Shown in pieces: positions 33,971-44,404 of a stretch of DNA of 64,000 bases (its first letter is position 1; each line of letters begins with the position of its first letter). A program made the translations under genes and the position numbers. Below the pieces are notes generated by a model. The model saw only the letters and a list, made by a program, of their open reading frames with translations, was not told the DNA's origin and ran no database searches. This DNA is from Tepidicella baoligensis (GTDB lineage: Bacteria; Pseudomonadota; Gammaproteobacteria; Burkholderiales; Burkholderiaceae_C): assembly GCF_013432195.1 (NCBI RefSeq), contig NZ_JACCDB010000003.1, forward strand, positions 186,001-250,000, read 5' to 3'.

Positions 33971-34285
33971 GTGTTCATTTCTCCCGCTTACGCCCAAGCC
34001 GCTGGCGACTCCCCCTCCACCTTGCTGAGCCTGCTGCCGCTGGTGCTCATGTTCGTGGTGCTGTACTTCGTCATGATCCGTCCGCAGATGAAGCGCCAGA
34101 AAGAGCACAAGGCCATGGTCGAGGCCCTGGCCAAGGGCGATGAGGTGGTCACGGCTGGCGGGTTGTTGGGCAAGGTCTCCAAGATCGGTGACCCCTACAT
34201 CGGGGTGGAACTTGCCCACGGCGTGGAAGTCCAGATGCAAAGAACCGCCGTGGTACAGGTCCTGCCCAAGGGTACCGTCCAGTAA
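33971..34285 (+). CDS. yajC: Sec translocon accessory protein YajC
   Basis: 104 residues with a single transmembrane helix (about 18-38: LLSLLPLVLMFVVLYFVMIR) followed by the cytoplasmic signature RPQMKRQKEHKAMVEALAKGDEV and VTAGGLLGKVSKIG. It associates with SecDF in the inner membrane. The start is GTG 33971, preceded by ACAGGAAACACC. The order yajC-secD-secF is conserved. Confidence 0.96.
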   Translation: MFISPAYAQAAGDSPSTLLSLLPLVLMFVVLYFVMIRPQMKRQKEHKAMVEALAKGDEVVTAGGLLGKVSKIGDPYIGVELAHGVEVQMQRTAVVQVLPKGTVQ

Positions 34286-34360
34286 CGGCTGACCAGACCG
34301 ATCTCTCCTGCCGGCTGGGCCTGTGCCCGGCCGTTTGGTTTTTCCCGGAGCCTTCCGCTC

Positions 34361-36247
34361 ATGAACCGATACCCCCTGTGGAAGTACGCGATCCTCGTGG
34401 TTGCGTTCATCATCGCCACGCTCTACACCCTGCCCAATTTCTACGGTGAGGCGCCGGCGGTGCAAATCTCCGCGGGCAAGCCCTCGGTTCGTCTGGACGA
34501 GGCGACCGTGGCGCAGGTCGAGCGCATCCTGGCCGAGCAGAACATCACCCCGGCCGCCATCCAGTTCGACGGACAGTCGATCCGGGTCCGCTTCGAGAGC
34601 ACCGATACCCAGATCCTGGCGCGCGACGCCATCGAGCGCGCCCTCAACCCGGATCCGGCCGATCTGACGTACGTGGTGGCGCTCAACCTGTTGCCGCGGA
34701 CACCGGCGTGGCTGCAGGCGATCAACGCCCAGCCGATGTACCTGGGGCTGGACCTGCGCGGCGGCGTGCATTTCCTGCTGCAGGTGGACATGCCCGGGGC
34801 CCTGGAGAAGCGTGCCGAGGTGCTGGCCAGCGACATGCGCACCACGCTGCGCGACCGCAATATCCGCCACGGCGGCATCCACCGGGAAGGGCAGTCCATC
34901 GAGCTGCGCTTTCGCGATGCCGAAACCCAGGCTGCTGCGCTGCGCGTGCTGGAAGACCAGTTCCCCGAGCTGCAGTTCGAACGCACCACCGATGGAGCCG
35001 ACCTCAAGCTGGTGGGCACCCTGCGCGCCGATGCGGCGCGCCGCATCCAGGAACAGGCGCTGCGCCAGAACATCACCACGCTGAACAACCGCATCAACGA
35101 GCTCGGCGTGGCCGAACCCATCATCCAGCAGCAGGGGGCAGACCGCATCGTGGTGCAACTGCCCGGCGTGCAGGACACCGCCAAGGCCAAGGACATCCTG
35201 GGCCGTACCGCCACGCTGGAGGTGCGCCTGGTGGACGAAAGCCCCGAAGGCCTGGCCGCCGAGCGCGGCATCGGCCCGGTGCCCTTCGGCTCCGAGCGCC
35301 ATCTGGATCGCAATGGGCAGCCCGTGATCACCCGCCGCGAAGTGCTGCTCACCGGCGAGAACCTCACCGACGCCCAGGCCGGCTTCGACAGCCAGACCCA
35401 GGAGCCCGCGGTACACCTCACGCTCGACGCCAAGGGCGCGCGCATTTTCCGCGACGTCACGCGCGAGAACGTGGGCAGGCGCATGGCCATCCTGCTGTTC
35501 GAGCGCGGCCGTGGCGAGGTGGTCACCGCCCCGGTGATCCGCACCGAAATCGGCGGCGGTCGGGTGCAGATTTCGGGCCGCATGACCACCGCCGAGGCGG
35601 CCGATATCGCCCTGCTGCTGCGCTCGGGATCGCTGGCGGCACCGATGGACATCATCGAGGAGCGCACCATCGGGCCCAGTCTGGGGGCCGAGAACATCCA
35701 GATGGGCTTCAACAGCGTGAAGTGGGGCTTCATCGTCGTGGTGGCCTTCATGAGCGTGTACTACATGCTGTTCGGGGTCATTTCGAGCATCGCGCTGGCT
35801 TTCAACCTCATGTTGCTGGTGGCCGTGCTCTCGATGCTGCAAGCCACGCTCACCCTGCCCGGCATGGCGGCGATGGCGCTGGCGCTCGGCATGGCGATCG
35901 ACGCCAACGTGCTGATCAATGAACGGATACGCGAGGAGTTGCGCAACGGCTCCGCGCCCCAGACGGCGATCAACACCGGCTACGACAACGCCTGGGGCAC
36001 CATCCTGGACTCCAACATCACCTCGCTGCTGGCCGGGTTGGCGCTGTTGACTTTCGGCTCCGGGCCGGTGCGCGGTTTTGCGGTGGTGCACTGCATCGGC
36101 ATCCTCACCAGCATGTTCTCGGCCGTGTTCTTCTCGCGCGGTCTGGTCAATGCCTGGTACGGCCGCCAGAAGAAACTCAAGAGTCTGTCGATCGGCACCG
36201 TCTGGCGTGGCGACGACGCGGGCCAGCGTGGCCTCAAGGCCGATTGA
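34361..36247 (+). CDS. secD: Protein translocase subunit SecD
   Basis: 628-residue RND-type membrane protein that uses the proton gradient to complete preprotein export. It has an N-terminal helix (residues 8-28), a large periplasmic P1 region (QPMYLGLDLRGGVHFLLQVD; RINELGVAEPIIQQQG) and a C-terminal block of transmembrane segments. Conserved ALGMAIDANVLINERIREE in the membrane region carries the functional aspartate. Length is usual for the betaproteobacterial form. secF follows after 15 bp. Confidence 0.97.
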   Translation: MNRYPLWKYAILVVAFIIATLYTLPNFYGEAPAVQISAGKPSVRLDEATVAQVERILAEQNITPAAIQFDGQSIRVRFESTDTQILARDAIERALNPDPADLTYVVALNLLPRTPAWLQAINAQPMYLGLDLRGGVHFLLQVDMPGALEKRAEVLASDMRTTLRDRNIRHGGIHREGQSIELRFRDAETQAAALRVLEDQFPELQFERTTDGADLKLVGTLRADAARRIQEQALRQNITTLNNRINELGVAEPIIQQQGADRIVVQLPGVQDTAKAKDILGRTATLEVRLVDESPEGLAAERGIGPVPFGSERHLDRNGQPVITRREVLLTGENLTDAQAGFDSQTQEPAVHLTLDAKGARIFRDVTRENVGRRMAILLFERGRGEVVTAPVIRTEIGGGRVQISGRMTTAEAADIALLLRSGSLAAPMDIIEERTIGPSLGAENIQMGFNSVKWGFIVVVAFMSVYYMLFGVISSIALAFNLMLLVAVLSMLQATLTLPGMAAMALALGMAIDANVLINERIREELRNGSAPQTAINTGYDNAWGTILDSNITSLLAGLALLTFGSGPVRGFAVVHCIGILTSMFSAVFFSRGLVNAWYGRQKKLKSLSIGTVWRGDDAGQRGLKAD

Positions 36248-36262
36248 ACGGGGGTTGATCAC

Positions 36263-37213
36263 ATGGAGTTTTTCCGCATCAAGAAAGACATCCCGTTCAT
36301 GCGGCACGCGGTGCTGCTGAACGCGATTTCCATCACCGCCTTCGTGCTGGCGGTGTTCTTCCTCGTCACGCGCGGGCTCAACCTGTCGGTCGAATTCACG
36401 GGCGGCACGGTTATTGAGGTGGCCTACGAGCAGCCTGCCGATCTCGCGGCGATCCGCCAAGTGATCGCGGGCCTCGGTTACGCTGAAGTGCCGGTACAGA
36501 ACTTCGGTACCTCCCGCGATGTGCTCATGCGATTGCCGCTGGTCGAGGGGCAGACCTCGGGCCAGCAAAGCGAGATCGTGCTCGCTGCCTTGCGGGCGCA
36601 CGATCCGTCGGTGGAGCTGCGTCGCACCGAGTTCGTCGGCCCGCAGGTGGGACGGGAATTGGCCGAAGACGGTCTGATGGCCCTGGCCTTCGTCATCCTG
36701 GGCATCATGGTCTATCTGGCGTTTCGCTTCGAATGGAAATACGCCGTCGCCGCCATCGTGGCCAACCTGCACGACGTCATCATCGTGCTCGGCTTCTTTG
36801 CCTTCTTTCAGTGGGAGTTCTCGTTGGCGGTGCTGGCGGCGGTGCTGGCGGTGCTGGGCTATTCGGTGAACGAATCGGTGGTGATCTTCGACCGCATCCG
36901 CGAAACTTTCCGGCGTCAGCGCAAGATGAGCACGCGCGAGGTGATCGACCATGCCATCACGCGCACCATGAGTCGCACGGCCATCACCCACGGCTCGACC
37001 GAGGTCATGGTGGTGTCCATGCTGTTGTTCGGGGGGCCCACGCTGTTCTATTTCGCGCTGGCCCTGACCATCGGCATTCTGTTCGGTATCTATTCCTCGA
37101 TCTTCGTGGCTTCCGCCATGGCCATGTGGCTGGGCGTGCGGCGCGAGGACCTGATCAAGCCGACCAAGAAAGTCGAAGACCCCGACGACCCGAACGCCGG
37201 GGCTGCGGTCTGA
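36263..37213 (+). CDS. secF: Protein translocase subunit SecF
   Basis: 316 residues, six transmembrane segments, partner of SecD. FTGGTVIEVAYEQP follows TM1, then a short periplasmic domain, DGLMALAFVILGIMVYLAFRF, and the family motif LGYSVNESVVIFDRIRE. SRTAITHGSTEVMVVSMLLFGG near the C-terminus is typical. It is convergent with dprA, 37 bp away. Confidence 0.97.
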   Translation: MEFFRIKKDIPFMRHAVLLNAISITAFVLAVFFLVTRGLNLSVEFTGGTVIEVAYEQPADLAAIRQVIAGLGYAEVPVQNFGTSRDVLMRLPLVEGQTSGQQSEIVLAALRAHDPSVELRRTEFVGPQVGRELAEDGLMALAFVILGIMVYLAFRFEWKYAVAAIVANLHDVIIVLGFFAFFQWEFSLAVLAAVLAVLGYSVNESVVIFDRIRETFRRQRKMSTREVIDHAITRTMSRTAITHGSTEVMVVSMLLFGGPTLFYFALALTIGILFGIYSSIFVASAMAMWLGVRREDLIKPTKKVEDPDDPNAGAAV

Positions 37214-37250
37214 GCAGCGTGCGGTCTCACAGGCCGCCCGATTCCCGCCT

Positions 37251-38357
37251 TCAGCCGCGTATCAAGCGCTGGAAGCGACCGCCCGGCAAGCGTTGTACCA
37301 GACCGTCGAGCTCCCATTCCAGCAAGCGGGCTTGCAGCGTCGCTGTGTCCATGCCGGTGCGGGCCTGCAAGGCATCGAATCCGACGGGATCGAAGCCCAG
37401 GGCTTGGAGCAGTGGGCTGTCTGGCGGGGTTTCGGTGGCGGAGGCGGGGGAGCGGCGGGCGTCGGCCGGTGGCAGCACATAGCGCAGGTCTTCCAGGATG
37501 TCCTGAGCCGATTCGACCAGCTTGGCGCCCTGCCGGATCAGGGCGTGGCAGCCCCGGGACTGAGGTGCATGGATGGAGCCCGGAATGGCAAACACCTCGC
37601 GCCCCATCTGGAGCGCCCATTCCGCCGTGATCAGCGAACCCGAGCGCAGCGCGGCCTCGACCACCAGCGTGCCTTGCGCCAGACCGGCGATGATGCGGTT
37701 GCGCCGCGGGAAATTCGGCGCCAGCGGCGGGGTGCCCAGCGGGTATTCGCTCACGAGGGCGCCTTGCCCTGCGATGCGGTGCGCGAGTTCGAAGTGCCGC
37801 TTGGGATACACCCGGTCCAGCCCGGTGCCGACCACCGCCACGGTGGGCGCACCGCTGTCCAGCGCTCCCAGATGGGCCGCGCCATCGACGCCGAGCGCCA
37901 GGCCGGAGACGATGCACACCCCTGCCTGCCCGAGCGCATGCGCGAACTGGCGTGCGTTCTCCGCACCTTGCGGGGTGGGATTGCGGCTGCCCACCACGGC
38001 CACCATGCGCGGGTGGTTGAGGGCGTCGAGGTCGCCCTGCACATAGAGCAGCAGCGGCGGATCCTCGGTTTGCAGCAGGGCCGGTGGGTAGGCGGCGTCT
38101 GCGAGCGTGACGATGTGACGCCCGGTGTCGGCAGCGCACCACTCCAGGGTCTGGCGCAGCCGGGCCTCGACCTCGGGTGTCGGGGTTGACAGGGCTTGTG
38201 CGAGGCGTTCGCCGACGAGGCGGGACAGCGTTGCCTGCGTGGCCGAGAACACCGCCTCCGGCGGCCCCAGCGCGGCGAGCAGCTTGCGCCCCGTCGCGGG
38301 ACCCACTCCCGGGGTGGCGGTCAGGCGCAACCAGGCGTCGAGTGCGTCGGGCAACAT
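37251..38357 (-). CDS. dprA: DNA processing protein DprA
   Basis: 368-residue single-strand DNA-binding protein that loads RecA on incoming DNA during natural transformation. An N-terminal helix-hairpin-helix region (LTATPGVGPATGRKLLAALG) precedes the extended Rossmann domain with VVGSRNPTPQG, SGLALGVDGAAHLGAL, VAVVGTGLDRVYP and NFPRRNRIIAGLAQGTLVVEA. A winged-helix-like C-terminal domain (after about residue 300) ends the chain. It starts 8 bp after the LysM gene stop and is probably co-transcribed with it. Confidence 0.96.
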   Translation of the reverse strand: MLPDALDAWLRLTATPGVGPATGRKLLAALGPPEAVFSATQATLSRLVGERLAQALSTPTPEVEARLRQTLEWCAADTGRHIVTLADAAYPPALLQTEDPPLLLYVQGDLDALNHPRMVAVVGSRNPTPQGAENARQFAHALGQAGVCIVSGLALGVDGAAHLGALDSGAPTVAVVGTGLDRVYPKRHFELAHRIAGQGALVSEYPLGTPPLAPNFPRRNRIIAGLAQGTLVVEAALRSGSLITAEWALQMGREVFAIPGSIHAPQSRGCHALIRQGAKLVESAQDILEDLRYVLPPADARRSPASATETPPDSPLLQALGFDPVGFDALQARTGMDTATLQARLLEWELDGLVQRLPGGRFQRLIRG

Positions 38358-38365
38358 GCGCTTCG

Positions 38366-39628
38366 TCAGGGATTGACGAAGCGGTCGCCCACCTTCACGC
38401 CATCGGTGATCTGCAGCACCAGCGCATAAGACACCCGGTCGAAGGTCCGGAACACCATCATCAGGCCGTTGCGTTCACCGGGCAACAGCAGGGCGGGGCG
38501 GGTTGCATCGGTGGTGTCGGTCAGGCGCTCGGTGTCCTTGAGGATGGCCAGCACATGGCCGCGCTCCAGCCCGTCGCGGGCGCCGCGGTTGATCACCACG
38601 ATCTGGTTCTGGCCGCTGAAACGCAAGGCATTGCCGTAGGCCTTGACGATCTGCCCCGACTGGGCCGACGCAGGCGCGCGCGGCACGTACACAGGGACCT
38701 CCCGCAGGGGTTCGGGCAGCAGGCGGTCGCCGACACGGATTTCCTCGCGCGACAGGATGATGTCGATGGTCGCCGGCTCAACCTTCACCTGCACACCGTC
38801 CGGGCCGTCGACTTCGCGCAGCACCTCGCTGCGCACGAGTTGTGACTGGCCGATGAACTGGGCTTCGTAGCCCAGCGTTTCGCCGGTGGACGGGTCGATC
38901 AGTGGCGTTGCGTTGCGGTAGATGCGATGCACGAGCGGACGTCCGCCGTCGGTGGTCAGTGCCACGCCGTCCAAAGCGTCGGCGGTTCCGTATTGACCAC
39001 GCGCGTAGGCCCGATCACCGCGGCTGAGCAGCACCCTGCCTTCCTGGGTGGCCACGATGCGCGGGGCGCGGGCGTGTTCGGCCTCATCCACGACCAGCGA
39101 CTCGGTCAGGAACGGTTCGATGGCGTTGAGCGGGATCGGCGGCACGGCGGCGTCGGCCAGGCTTTCGGCGCGGATGCGCGGCGATACCTTGACCGTGGGC
39201 AGACCGGCCGCATCCGATTCGAACGTGAGGATGGCGCGGTCGCCGATGCGCGTGAGCACCAGCACCTGACCCGGGAAGATCAGGTGCGGGTTGCGGATCT
39301 GGTCCATGTTCATGCCCCACAGCTCGGGCCAGCGCCAGGGCCGCTGCAGGAAAAGGCCCGAGATGCCCCACAGCGTGTCGCCCCGCTGGATGGTGTAGCG
39401 TTCGGGTGCGTTGGGTGACAGCTCACTCAGTGGCACGCCGGCCTGGGCCACCTGTTGCGCGGTGCTGCGCTGCCCGGGGGTGATGGGGTAGTTCGGGAAG
39501 GTCTGTGCGGCGGCCGACTGACTGCCCAGCAGCGCGGCGGCGAGCATCCAGGGCAGGGCATGGCGCCAGACCGGTGTGGCCACACAGGCGTTGAGGCGCG
39601 AATCGGCAAGACGAGGGTTCATACGCAT
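38366..39628 (-). CDS. Secreted LysM-domain protein
   Basis: A 420-residue exported protein. A signal peptide (HALPWMLAAALLGSQSAAAQ) is followed by one LysM domain (about residues 63-112: YTIQRGDTLWGISGLFL ... NPHLIFPGQVLVL), which binds peptidoglycan. The remaining 300 residues have no motif I recognise. It lies directly upstream of dprA and divergent from def-fmt, a neighbourhood common in betaproteobacteria. ATG 39628 is chosen; ATG 39622 is possible. Confidence 0.88.
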   Translation of the reverse strand: MRMNPRLADSRLNACVATPVWRHALPWMLAAALLGSQSAAAQTFPNYPITPGQRSTAQQVAQAGVPLSELSPNAPERYTIQRGDTLWGISGLFLQRPWRWPELWGMNMDQIRNPHLIFPGQVLVLTRIGDRAILTFESDAAGLPTVKVSPRIRAESLADAAVPPIPLNAIEPFLTESLVVDEAEHARAPRIVATQEGRVLLSRGDRAYARGQYGTADALDGVALTTDGGRPLVHRIYRNATPLIDPSTGETLGYEAQFIGQSQLVRSEVLREVDGPDGVQVKVEPATIDIILSREEIRVGDRLLPEPLREVPVYVPRAPASAQSGQIVKAYGNALRFSGQNQIVVINRGARDGLERGHVLAILKDTERLTDTTDATRPALLLPGERNGLMMVFRTFDRVSYALVLQITDGVKVGDRFVNP

Positions 39629-39722
39629 GGGGGTGCCCTGAAGTCGCGCCTGGAGGGATGAACGCAAGCGCACATCGTCCTCCCCCCGGTCACGGTGTTT
39701 GGTGGTGAAATCACTGGAGATT

Positions 39723-39752
39723 TTGCGATCAAGCCCTATTTATGGCAATGAT
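39723..39752 (+). promoter_or_regulatory. Possible promoter for def-fmt
   Basis: TTGCGA (39723-39728) and AATGAT (39747-39752), four of six bases each, spaced 18 bp, lie about 90 bp upstream of the def start in the divergent lysM/def intergenic region. The region is locally AT-rich. The match is modest. Confidence 0.3.
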
Positions 39753-39842
39753 ATCCCTTGCCGCAGGCTGCATCCGGGCCGGAAAGTGGCGAAAATAACC
39801 ACAAGCAACGGCCTGCGAGCGGCCCCATGTCTTTTTGTCCCG

Positions 39843-40361
39843 ATGAACGAACCTGAACTGCTGACGATCCTGCGCTATCCCGACCCCCGCCTGCACAAGG
39901 TGGCCAAGCCGATCGCGGCGGTCGATGACCGGGTGCGGGCCCTGATTCCACGCATGCTGGCCACCATGTACCACGCCAACGGCATTGGGCTGGCAGCCAC
40001 CCAGGTGGACGTTCACGAGCGTCTCATCGTGATCGATGTGAGCGAAGAGCGCAACCAGCCCATGGTCCTGATCAACCCCGAGCTCGAATGGGCCAGCGAG
40101 GACAAGCGCAAGGGCGAAGAAGGCTGCCTCTCGGTACCGGGCATTTACGACGGTGTGGAGCGGTCCGTGGCGGTGCGCGTGCGGGCACTCGATGGCGAGG
40201 GGCGGCCTCGCACCATCGAGGCCGAGGGGTTGCTCGCGGTCTGTATCCAGCACGAGATGGATCACCTCATGGGCAAGGTGTTCGTCGAGTATCTGTCACC
40301 GCTCAAGCGCAACCGCATCAAGAGCAAGCTCCTGAAGGCCGAGCGCGAAGCGGCCCGGTGA
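39843..40361 (+). CDS. def: Peptide deformylase
   Basis: 172 residues. Removes the formyl group from nascent N-terminal methionine. All three metal and active-site motifs are intact: GIGLAATQ (48-54), EEGCLS with metal ligand C95, and QHEMDH with H137, E138 and H141. ATG 39843 fits the family N-terminus ([17 protein letters not shown]); open codons upstream are atypical. fmt follows after 10 bp, so deformylation and formylation genes are coupled. Confidence 0.97.
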   Translation: MNEPELLTILRYPDPRLHKVAKPIAAVDDRVRALIPRMLATMYHANGIGLAATQVDVHERLIVIDVSEERNQPMVLINPELEWASEDKRKGEEGCLSVPGIYDGVERSVAVRVRALDGEGRPRTIEAEGLLAVCIQHEMDHLMGKVFVEYLSPLKRNRIKSKLLKAEREAAR

Positions 40362-40371
40362 AGGAGGCGGC

Positions 40372-41343
40372 ATGAACGTGGTGTTTGCCGGCACGCCGGT
40401 GTTTGCGGCCGTGGCCTTGCGTGCCCTGCTGGCGGCCGGTTTCCAGGTGCCCCTCGTGCTGACCCAGCCCGACCGTCCGGCGGGCCGAGGCATGAAGCTG
40501 CAAGGCTCGCCCGTCAAGCAACTGGCGCAGGAGCACGGTATCGCCGTGGCACAACCGCGCGGCCTGCGGCTCGATGGCCGATATCCGGATGACGCCGCCG
40601 CCGCGCGCGAGGCGTTGCAGGCGGCAGGCGCCGATGTCATGGTGGTGGCGGCGTATGGCTTGATCCTTCCCGCCTGGGTGCTGAGCGCGCCCCGCCTGGG
40701 TTGCCTCAACATCCACGCCTCGTTGCTGCCACGCTGGCGTGGCGCGGCACCGATCCACCGGGCCATCGAGGCGGGGGACGTCGAAACCGGGATCACCATC
40801 ATGCAAATGGACGAAGGGTTGGACACGGGCGACATTGTGCTGGCTGAGCCGCTCCCCATTCTCGACCACGACACCACCGGCTCGCTGCACGACCGTCTGG
40901 CCGCTCTGGGTGGGCGTCTGATCGTCGAGGCGCTGGAGCTGGCGGCATGCGGGGGGCTGCGCCCCCGGCCGCAACCGGCGGCGGGTGTGACCTACGCGCA
41001 GAAAATCGACAAACACGAGGCCGCGATCGACTGGCGCCGCCCAGCCGCCCAGATTGAGCGTCAGATCCGCGCTTTCAACCCGGCCCCTGGGGCCTGGACC
41101 ACCGACCCTTCCGGAGGCGTGGTCAAGGTCTGGGCGGCGGCGGTGGAGCCGCTGGTGTCAGAGGCCGCACCCGGCACGGTGCTGTCTGCCCAAGGGTGCC
41201 TACGCGTGCAAACGGGCGATGGGGCGTTGCGGCTGCTCGAGCTCCAGCGCGCCGGCGGGCGGCGTCTGGCCGTGGCCGAATTCCTGCGTGGGCATCCCTG
41301 GCCCGACACCGCGGTGCTCGGTGGCGGGCCGCTGGTCTCCTGA
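40372..41343 (+). CDS. fmt: Methionyl-tRNA formyltransferase
   Basis: 323 residues. Transfers formyl from 10-formyltetrahydrofolate to Met-tRNA-fMet. The catalytic domain has [17 protein letters not shown], the tetrahydrofolate site [21 protein letters not shown] and [11 protein letters not shown]; the C-terminal tRNA-binding domain contains [13 protein letters not shown] strong AAGGAGGCGGC precedes the ATG. Its substrate, initiator tRNA, is also encoded in this window. Confidence 0.97.
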   Translation: MNVVFAGTPVFAAVALRALLAAGFQVPLVLTQPDRPAGRGMKLQGSPVKQLAQEHGIAVAQPRGLRLDGRYPDDAAAAREALQAAGADVMVVAAYGLILPAWVLSAPRLGCLNIHASLLPRWRGAAPIHRAIEAGDVETGITIMQMDEGLDTGDIVLAEPLPILDHDTTGSLHDRLAALGGRLIVEALELAACGGLRPRPQPAAGVTYAQKIDKHEAAIDWRRPAAQIERQIRAFNPAPGAWTTDPSGGVVKVWAAAVEPLVSEAAPGTVLSAQGCLRVQTGDGALRLLELQRAGGRRLAVAEFLRGHPWPDTAVLGGGPLVS

Positions 41344-41344
41344 C

Positions 41345-42094
41345 ATGTTCTGGCGCGTCCTGTACCGTCGTCAACCCGAGTTCTGGGAGGGTGTGCGCGA
41401 TCAGGCTGGCGTGGCCACGGGCATCGCGGCGTGGGGCTTGATGACGGGTGTCGCCATGGTCAAGGCGGGTTTGAGCGTCTTTGAGGCGTCCGCCATGACC
41501 TTGCTGGTCTATGCCGGCAGCGCCCAGCTCACGGCCGTGCCCCTGATGGCCTCGGGGGCCCCGATGTGGGTGATTCTGGCGGCGGCCTTTTGTGTCAACC
41601 TGCGCTTTGTGGTGTTTTCTGCGCACCTTCGGCCCTACGTCATGCACATGCCGTTGCGCGAACGCCTGGCCACCGGCTATGTGACGGGTGACCTGAGTTA
41701 TGTCTTTTTCGCTCGCCGCTACCCGCACCCTGGCCGGTCGCTGGAGGAACGGGTGCGCCAGCAGGCCTATCTGGCGGGCAACTGCGCGGTGAATTATGTG
41801 GCGTGGATGCTGGCCAGCTTGATCGGCATCGCGCTGGCGCATGTGATTCCGGCCCAATGGGGGCTGGGCTTTGCAGGCATCCTGGCTTTGCTGGGGGTGG
41901 GGTGCTCGCTGGCCACGTCGCGCCTGCGCATCGTGTCGGCCGGGGTGGCGGGCGCGGCGGCCATCGCTGCCTGGGCTTTGCCGCTGAAGCTCAACATCGT
42001 GGTGGCGATTGCGGCAGCGGTGGCCATTTGCCTCGTGATCGAGGCCCACGGCCCGCGCTGGCTGCGGGGTCAACCGGTGCCGCCCCATGGTTGA
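41345..42094 (+). CDS. AzlC-family membrane protein (branched-chain amino acid exporter subunit)
   Basis: 249 residues with about six to seven hydrophobic segments. FWEGVRDQAGVATGIAAWGL and EASAMTLLVYAGSAQLTAVPLM followed by FCVNLRFVVFSAHLRPY match the AzlC family, which with AzlD forms an exporter of branched-chain amino acids. The ATG lies 1 bp after the fmt stop. The next gene encodes an AzlD partner and overlaps by 8 bp. Confidence 0.9.
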   Translation: MFWRVLYRRQPEFWEGVRDQAGVATGIAAWGLMTGVAMVKAGLSVFEASAMTLLVYAGSAQLTAVPLMASGAPMWVILAAAFCVNLRFVVFSAHLRPYVMHMPLRERLATGYVTGDLSYVFFARRYPHPGRSLEERVRQQAYLAGNCAVNYVAWMLASLIGIALAHVIPAQWGLGFAGILALLGVGCSLATSRLRIVSAGVAGAAAIAAWALPLKLNIVVAIAAAVAICLVIEAHGPRWLRGQPVPPHG

Positions 42095-42422
42095 TGTCGA
42101 TCCCTGGACCATGCTGGTGATCGTCGCCCTGGCGCTGGTCACGGTGCTCACGCGCGGTTTCTTTTTCATCTCCGAACGCGATTGGACGTTGCCGCGTTGG
42201 GCCGAGCGGGGGCTGCAGTACGCACCCATCGCGGCGCTGGCCGCCGTGGTGATTCCGGAAGTGATTGCCGATCAGGGGCAGCTCATCGATACCTGGCGCG
42301 ATGCCCGGTTGTTCGCGGCCGTCGCCGGTGCAGGCTGGTTCTTCTGGCGCGGCGGGGTGCTGGGCACCATCGTCACGGGCATGGCGGTGTACTTGCCGCT
42401 GCGTCTGGCGCTGGGCTGGTGA
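42087..42422 (+). CDS. AzlD-family membrane protein
   Basis: 111 residues with about four hydrophobic helices: [37 protein letters not shown], and a C-terminal [17 protein letters not shown]. It is the small partner of AzlC. Its start overlaps azlC by 8 bp, indicating coupled translation. Its last 50 bp overlap the convergent sensor kinase reading frame. Confidence 0.88.
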   Translation: MVDVDPWTMLVIVALALVTVLTRGFFFISERDWTLPRWAERGLQYAPIAALAAVVIPEVIADQGQLIDTWRDARLFAAVAGAGWFFWRGGVLGTIVTGMAVYLPLRLALGW

Positions 42423-44385
42423 GATCGCCGCCCGGTGTGCCGAAGGCGGTCGGCGCAGAGATGTCGCGCTTGGCCTGACCCACGCAATGCGCCATGACCG
42501 CGCACAGTTCACGTTGTTGAACCGGCTTGGCCAGGAAGGCGTTCATGCCGGCCGCACGTGCCCGGTCCTGTGCTTCGTTCATCACGTCGGCCGTCAGGGC
42601 GATGATCGGCACCTGCGATCGGGGGCCGCTCAGGGCACGGATGTGCTGGGTACAGGTCAAGCCGTCCATTTCGGGCATGTGGACATCCATGAGGATGAGG
42701 TCGAAATCGTGGCGGGCGGCGAGCTCGAGCGCGGCGCGACCGTTGTCGGCGAAGGTGACCTGGTGCCCGAGTTTGTCGAGCAGCATGCCGATGAATTTGC
42801 GGTTCACCGGGTGGTCCTCTGCCACCAGGACCCGCAGCGGGGCAGGGGCGGAGGCGGGAGTCTGCGCAGGGGTGACGGCCGCGCCGCTCGCTTGGGGTCC
42901 TGCGATCGGGGGCGGGGGCAGGGGTGGCGGTGGAGGCTGTGTCGGACGGGCGAAGACCGCAGGGGGCGCCGAGTGGACCGGTGTGGCTGGAGCCGCGCAG
43001 ACCGGCGTGGTCAGCGTGACCACGAAGACCGAACCCTGGCCGCGCTGACTCGTGACCGTGATGTCCCCACCCATCATGCGGGCCAGGGTGCGCGAGATCT
43101 CCAGCCCCAATCCACTGCCTCCGTAGCGCCGCGTGGTGCTGTCGTCGCCCTGGCGGAAGCGCTGGAACAGGCCGGACAGGGTGGCCGGGTCCATGCCGAT
43201 GCCGGTGTCGGCAACGGTGAGGGTCCACAGCGCTCGCTGGCCATCGCTCAGGCAGTCCACGCTCAGTCGCACTTCTCCTCGGTCGGTGAATTTGATGGCG
43301 TTGTTGAGCAGGTTGAGCAGGATTTGGCGGATGCGCTTGGCATCGGCCTCGACCCACTGCGGGCACTGTGCCGCCACGCTCAGGGGCATGGACAGGCCTT
43401 TGCGTTGGCCCTGGGCTTGCACGAGCCGGTGCACCTCGGTGATGACGGCCGTCATGCACACCGGCTCGGGCTGGATTTTCATGCGGCCGGCGTCCAGGGC
43501 CGAGAGGTCGAGCAGGTCATTGAGCAGGCTCAGCAGGTGTTCGGCCGAGGCGCGGGCGGTGACGAGCTGGTCGCGCTGCTGCGGGGTGAGTGCGCTGTCT
43601 TCGAGCATGTCGAGCATGCCGAGCATGCCATTGAAGGGCGTGCGCAACTCGTGGCTCATGTTGGCGAGAAACTGGCTTTTGGCCAGGTTGGCCTGGTCAG
43701 CCTGCTCCTTGGCCTGGACCAACGCCGCGTTGAGCGCTTCGAGCTCGCGTCGCTCTCTGAGCTGGCGGCGCTGGCGCAGCAAAAGGCTGACCGATGCCGT
43801 CAACAGGATGAGGATCTGCACGCCCACCAACCAGGCGATCCAGCGGTTTTGCTGGCGCACCACGCGCAGTTGCTGCTCCATCAGGTGCGTCACCAGGCTG
43901 TTGGCCGCGAAGCTCAGGGATTGCACGTCCGGCCCCAAGGCGTTCATCGTGTCGAGCACGCGCTGCAATTCGCTCAGATGCCGAGCCGGGTCGGCCATGG
44001 GGCCGTCGGCCAGCAACAGCAGGGCCTCGAGTTTCGGGACGGTTTCCTGATACTCCCGCCGCTGGGTCAGCTTCTGGATGCTCGGGTTGTTGCGCAGCAG
44101 GCCGATGCGGCTGGCCAGGATGTCGTAGCGCAGCATCAGTTGGTTCCAGTCGGTCTGCTCGGGACGGGCCAAGGCCAGCCCCAGTTCGCTGCGCAAGCGC
44201 AGGAATTCGCGTTCGAGCTGGAAAGTGAGAGAAGTGACCGAGTCGGCCTGCAGCCGGGCGGTGGTTTCGACCGTTTCGGACTGACGCCAAAACACCAGCG
44301 TCATCACCGCCAGCCCCACGGCCAGCGCCAGCGTGGTGAAGGCCAGCCACAACAAGAACCGGCGGCCATCTTTGCGTTCGGGCAT
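42373..44385 (-). CDS. Hybrid sensor histidine kinase with receiver domain
   Basis: 670 residues. TM1 (about 11-33) and TM2 (about 182-204) flank a periplasmic, mostly helical domain. A HisKA domain has phosphoacceptor H245 in [12 protein letters not shown]; the ATPase domain has [18 protein letters not shown] and GGSGLGLEI; a proline-rich linker (about 465-515) leads to a receiver domain with phospho-aspartate D567 ([13 protein letters not shown]). No output domain or partner regulator is adjacent. No clear ribosome binding site is seen in the 15 bp before the ATG. The IS5 element lies 19 bp upstream and separates it from the exported protein gene at 45579-46094. Confidence 0.92.
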   Translation of the reverse strand: MPERKDGRRFLLWLAFTTLALAVGLAVMTLVFWRQSETVETTARLQADSVTSLTFQLEREFLRLRSELGLALARPEQTDWNQLMLRYDILASRIGLLRNNPSIQKLTQRREYQETVPKLEALLLLADGPMADPARHLSELQRVLDTMNALGPDVQSLSFAANSLVTHLMEQQLRVVRQQNRWIAWLVGVQILILLTASVSLLLRQRRQLRERRELEALNAALVQAKEQADQANLAKSQFLANMSHELRTPFNGMLGMLDMLEDSALTPQQRDQLVTARASAEHLLSLLNDLLDLSALDAGRMKIQPEPVCMTAVITEVHRLVQAQGQRKGLSMPLSVAAQCPQWVEADAKRIRQILLNLLNNAIKFTDRGEVRLSVDCLSDGQRALWTLTVADTGIGMDPATLSGLFQRFRQGDDSTTRRYGGSGLGLEISRTLARMMGGDITVTSQRGQGSVFVVTLTTPVCAAPATPVHSAPPAVFARPTQPPPPPLPPPPIAGPQASGAAVTPAQTPASAPAPLRVLVAEDHPVNRKFIGMLLDKLGHQVTFADNGRAALELAARHDFDLILMDVHMPEMDGLTCTQHIRALSGPRSQVPIIALTADVMNEAQDRARAAGMNAFLAKPVQQRELCAVMAHCVGQAKRDISAPTAFGTPGGDLTSPAPDAAASTPPCP

Positions 44386-44400
44386 GTGCTTGGCGATCGG

Positions 44401-44404
44401 TTAT
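44401..44404. repeat. Target-site duplication, left copy (TTAT)
   Basis: TTAT directly flanks the left inverted repeat and is repeated exactly at 45579-45582, showing a 4 bp duplication. IS5-group elements usually duplicate YTAR; TTAT is close to that. Confidence 0.9.

Noticed and set aside
33953..36991. 1012-codon open frame antisense to secD and secF
   Set aside because: It runs across two well-identified genes and their spacers and has low-complexity composition, so it is a GC artefact.
42373..42422. Overlap of azlD and the kinase as evidence that one is mis-annotated
   Set aside because: Both frames match their families near the ends, and tail-to-tail overlaps of about 50 bp occur in compact GC-rich genomes.
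42880..42990. Proline-rich low-complexity stretch in the sensor kinase as a frameshift or assembly error
   Set aside because: The frame continues cleanly into an intact receiver domain, so it is an ordinary flexible linker between ATPase and receiver domains.
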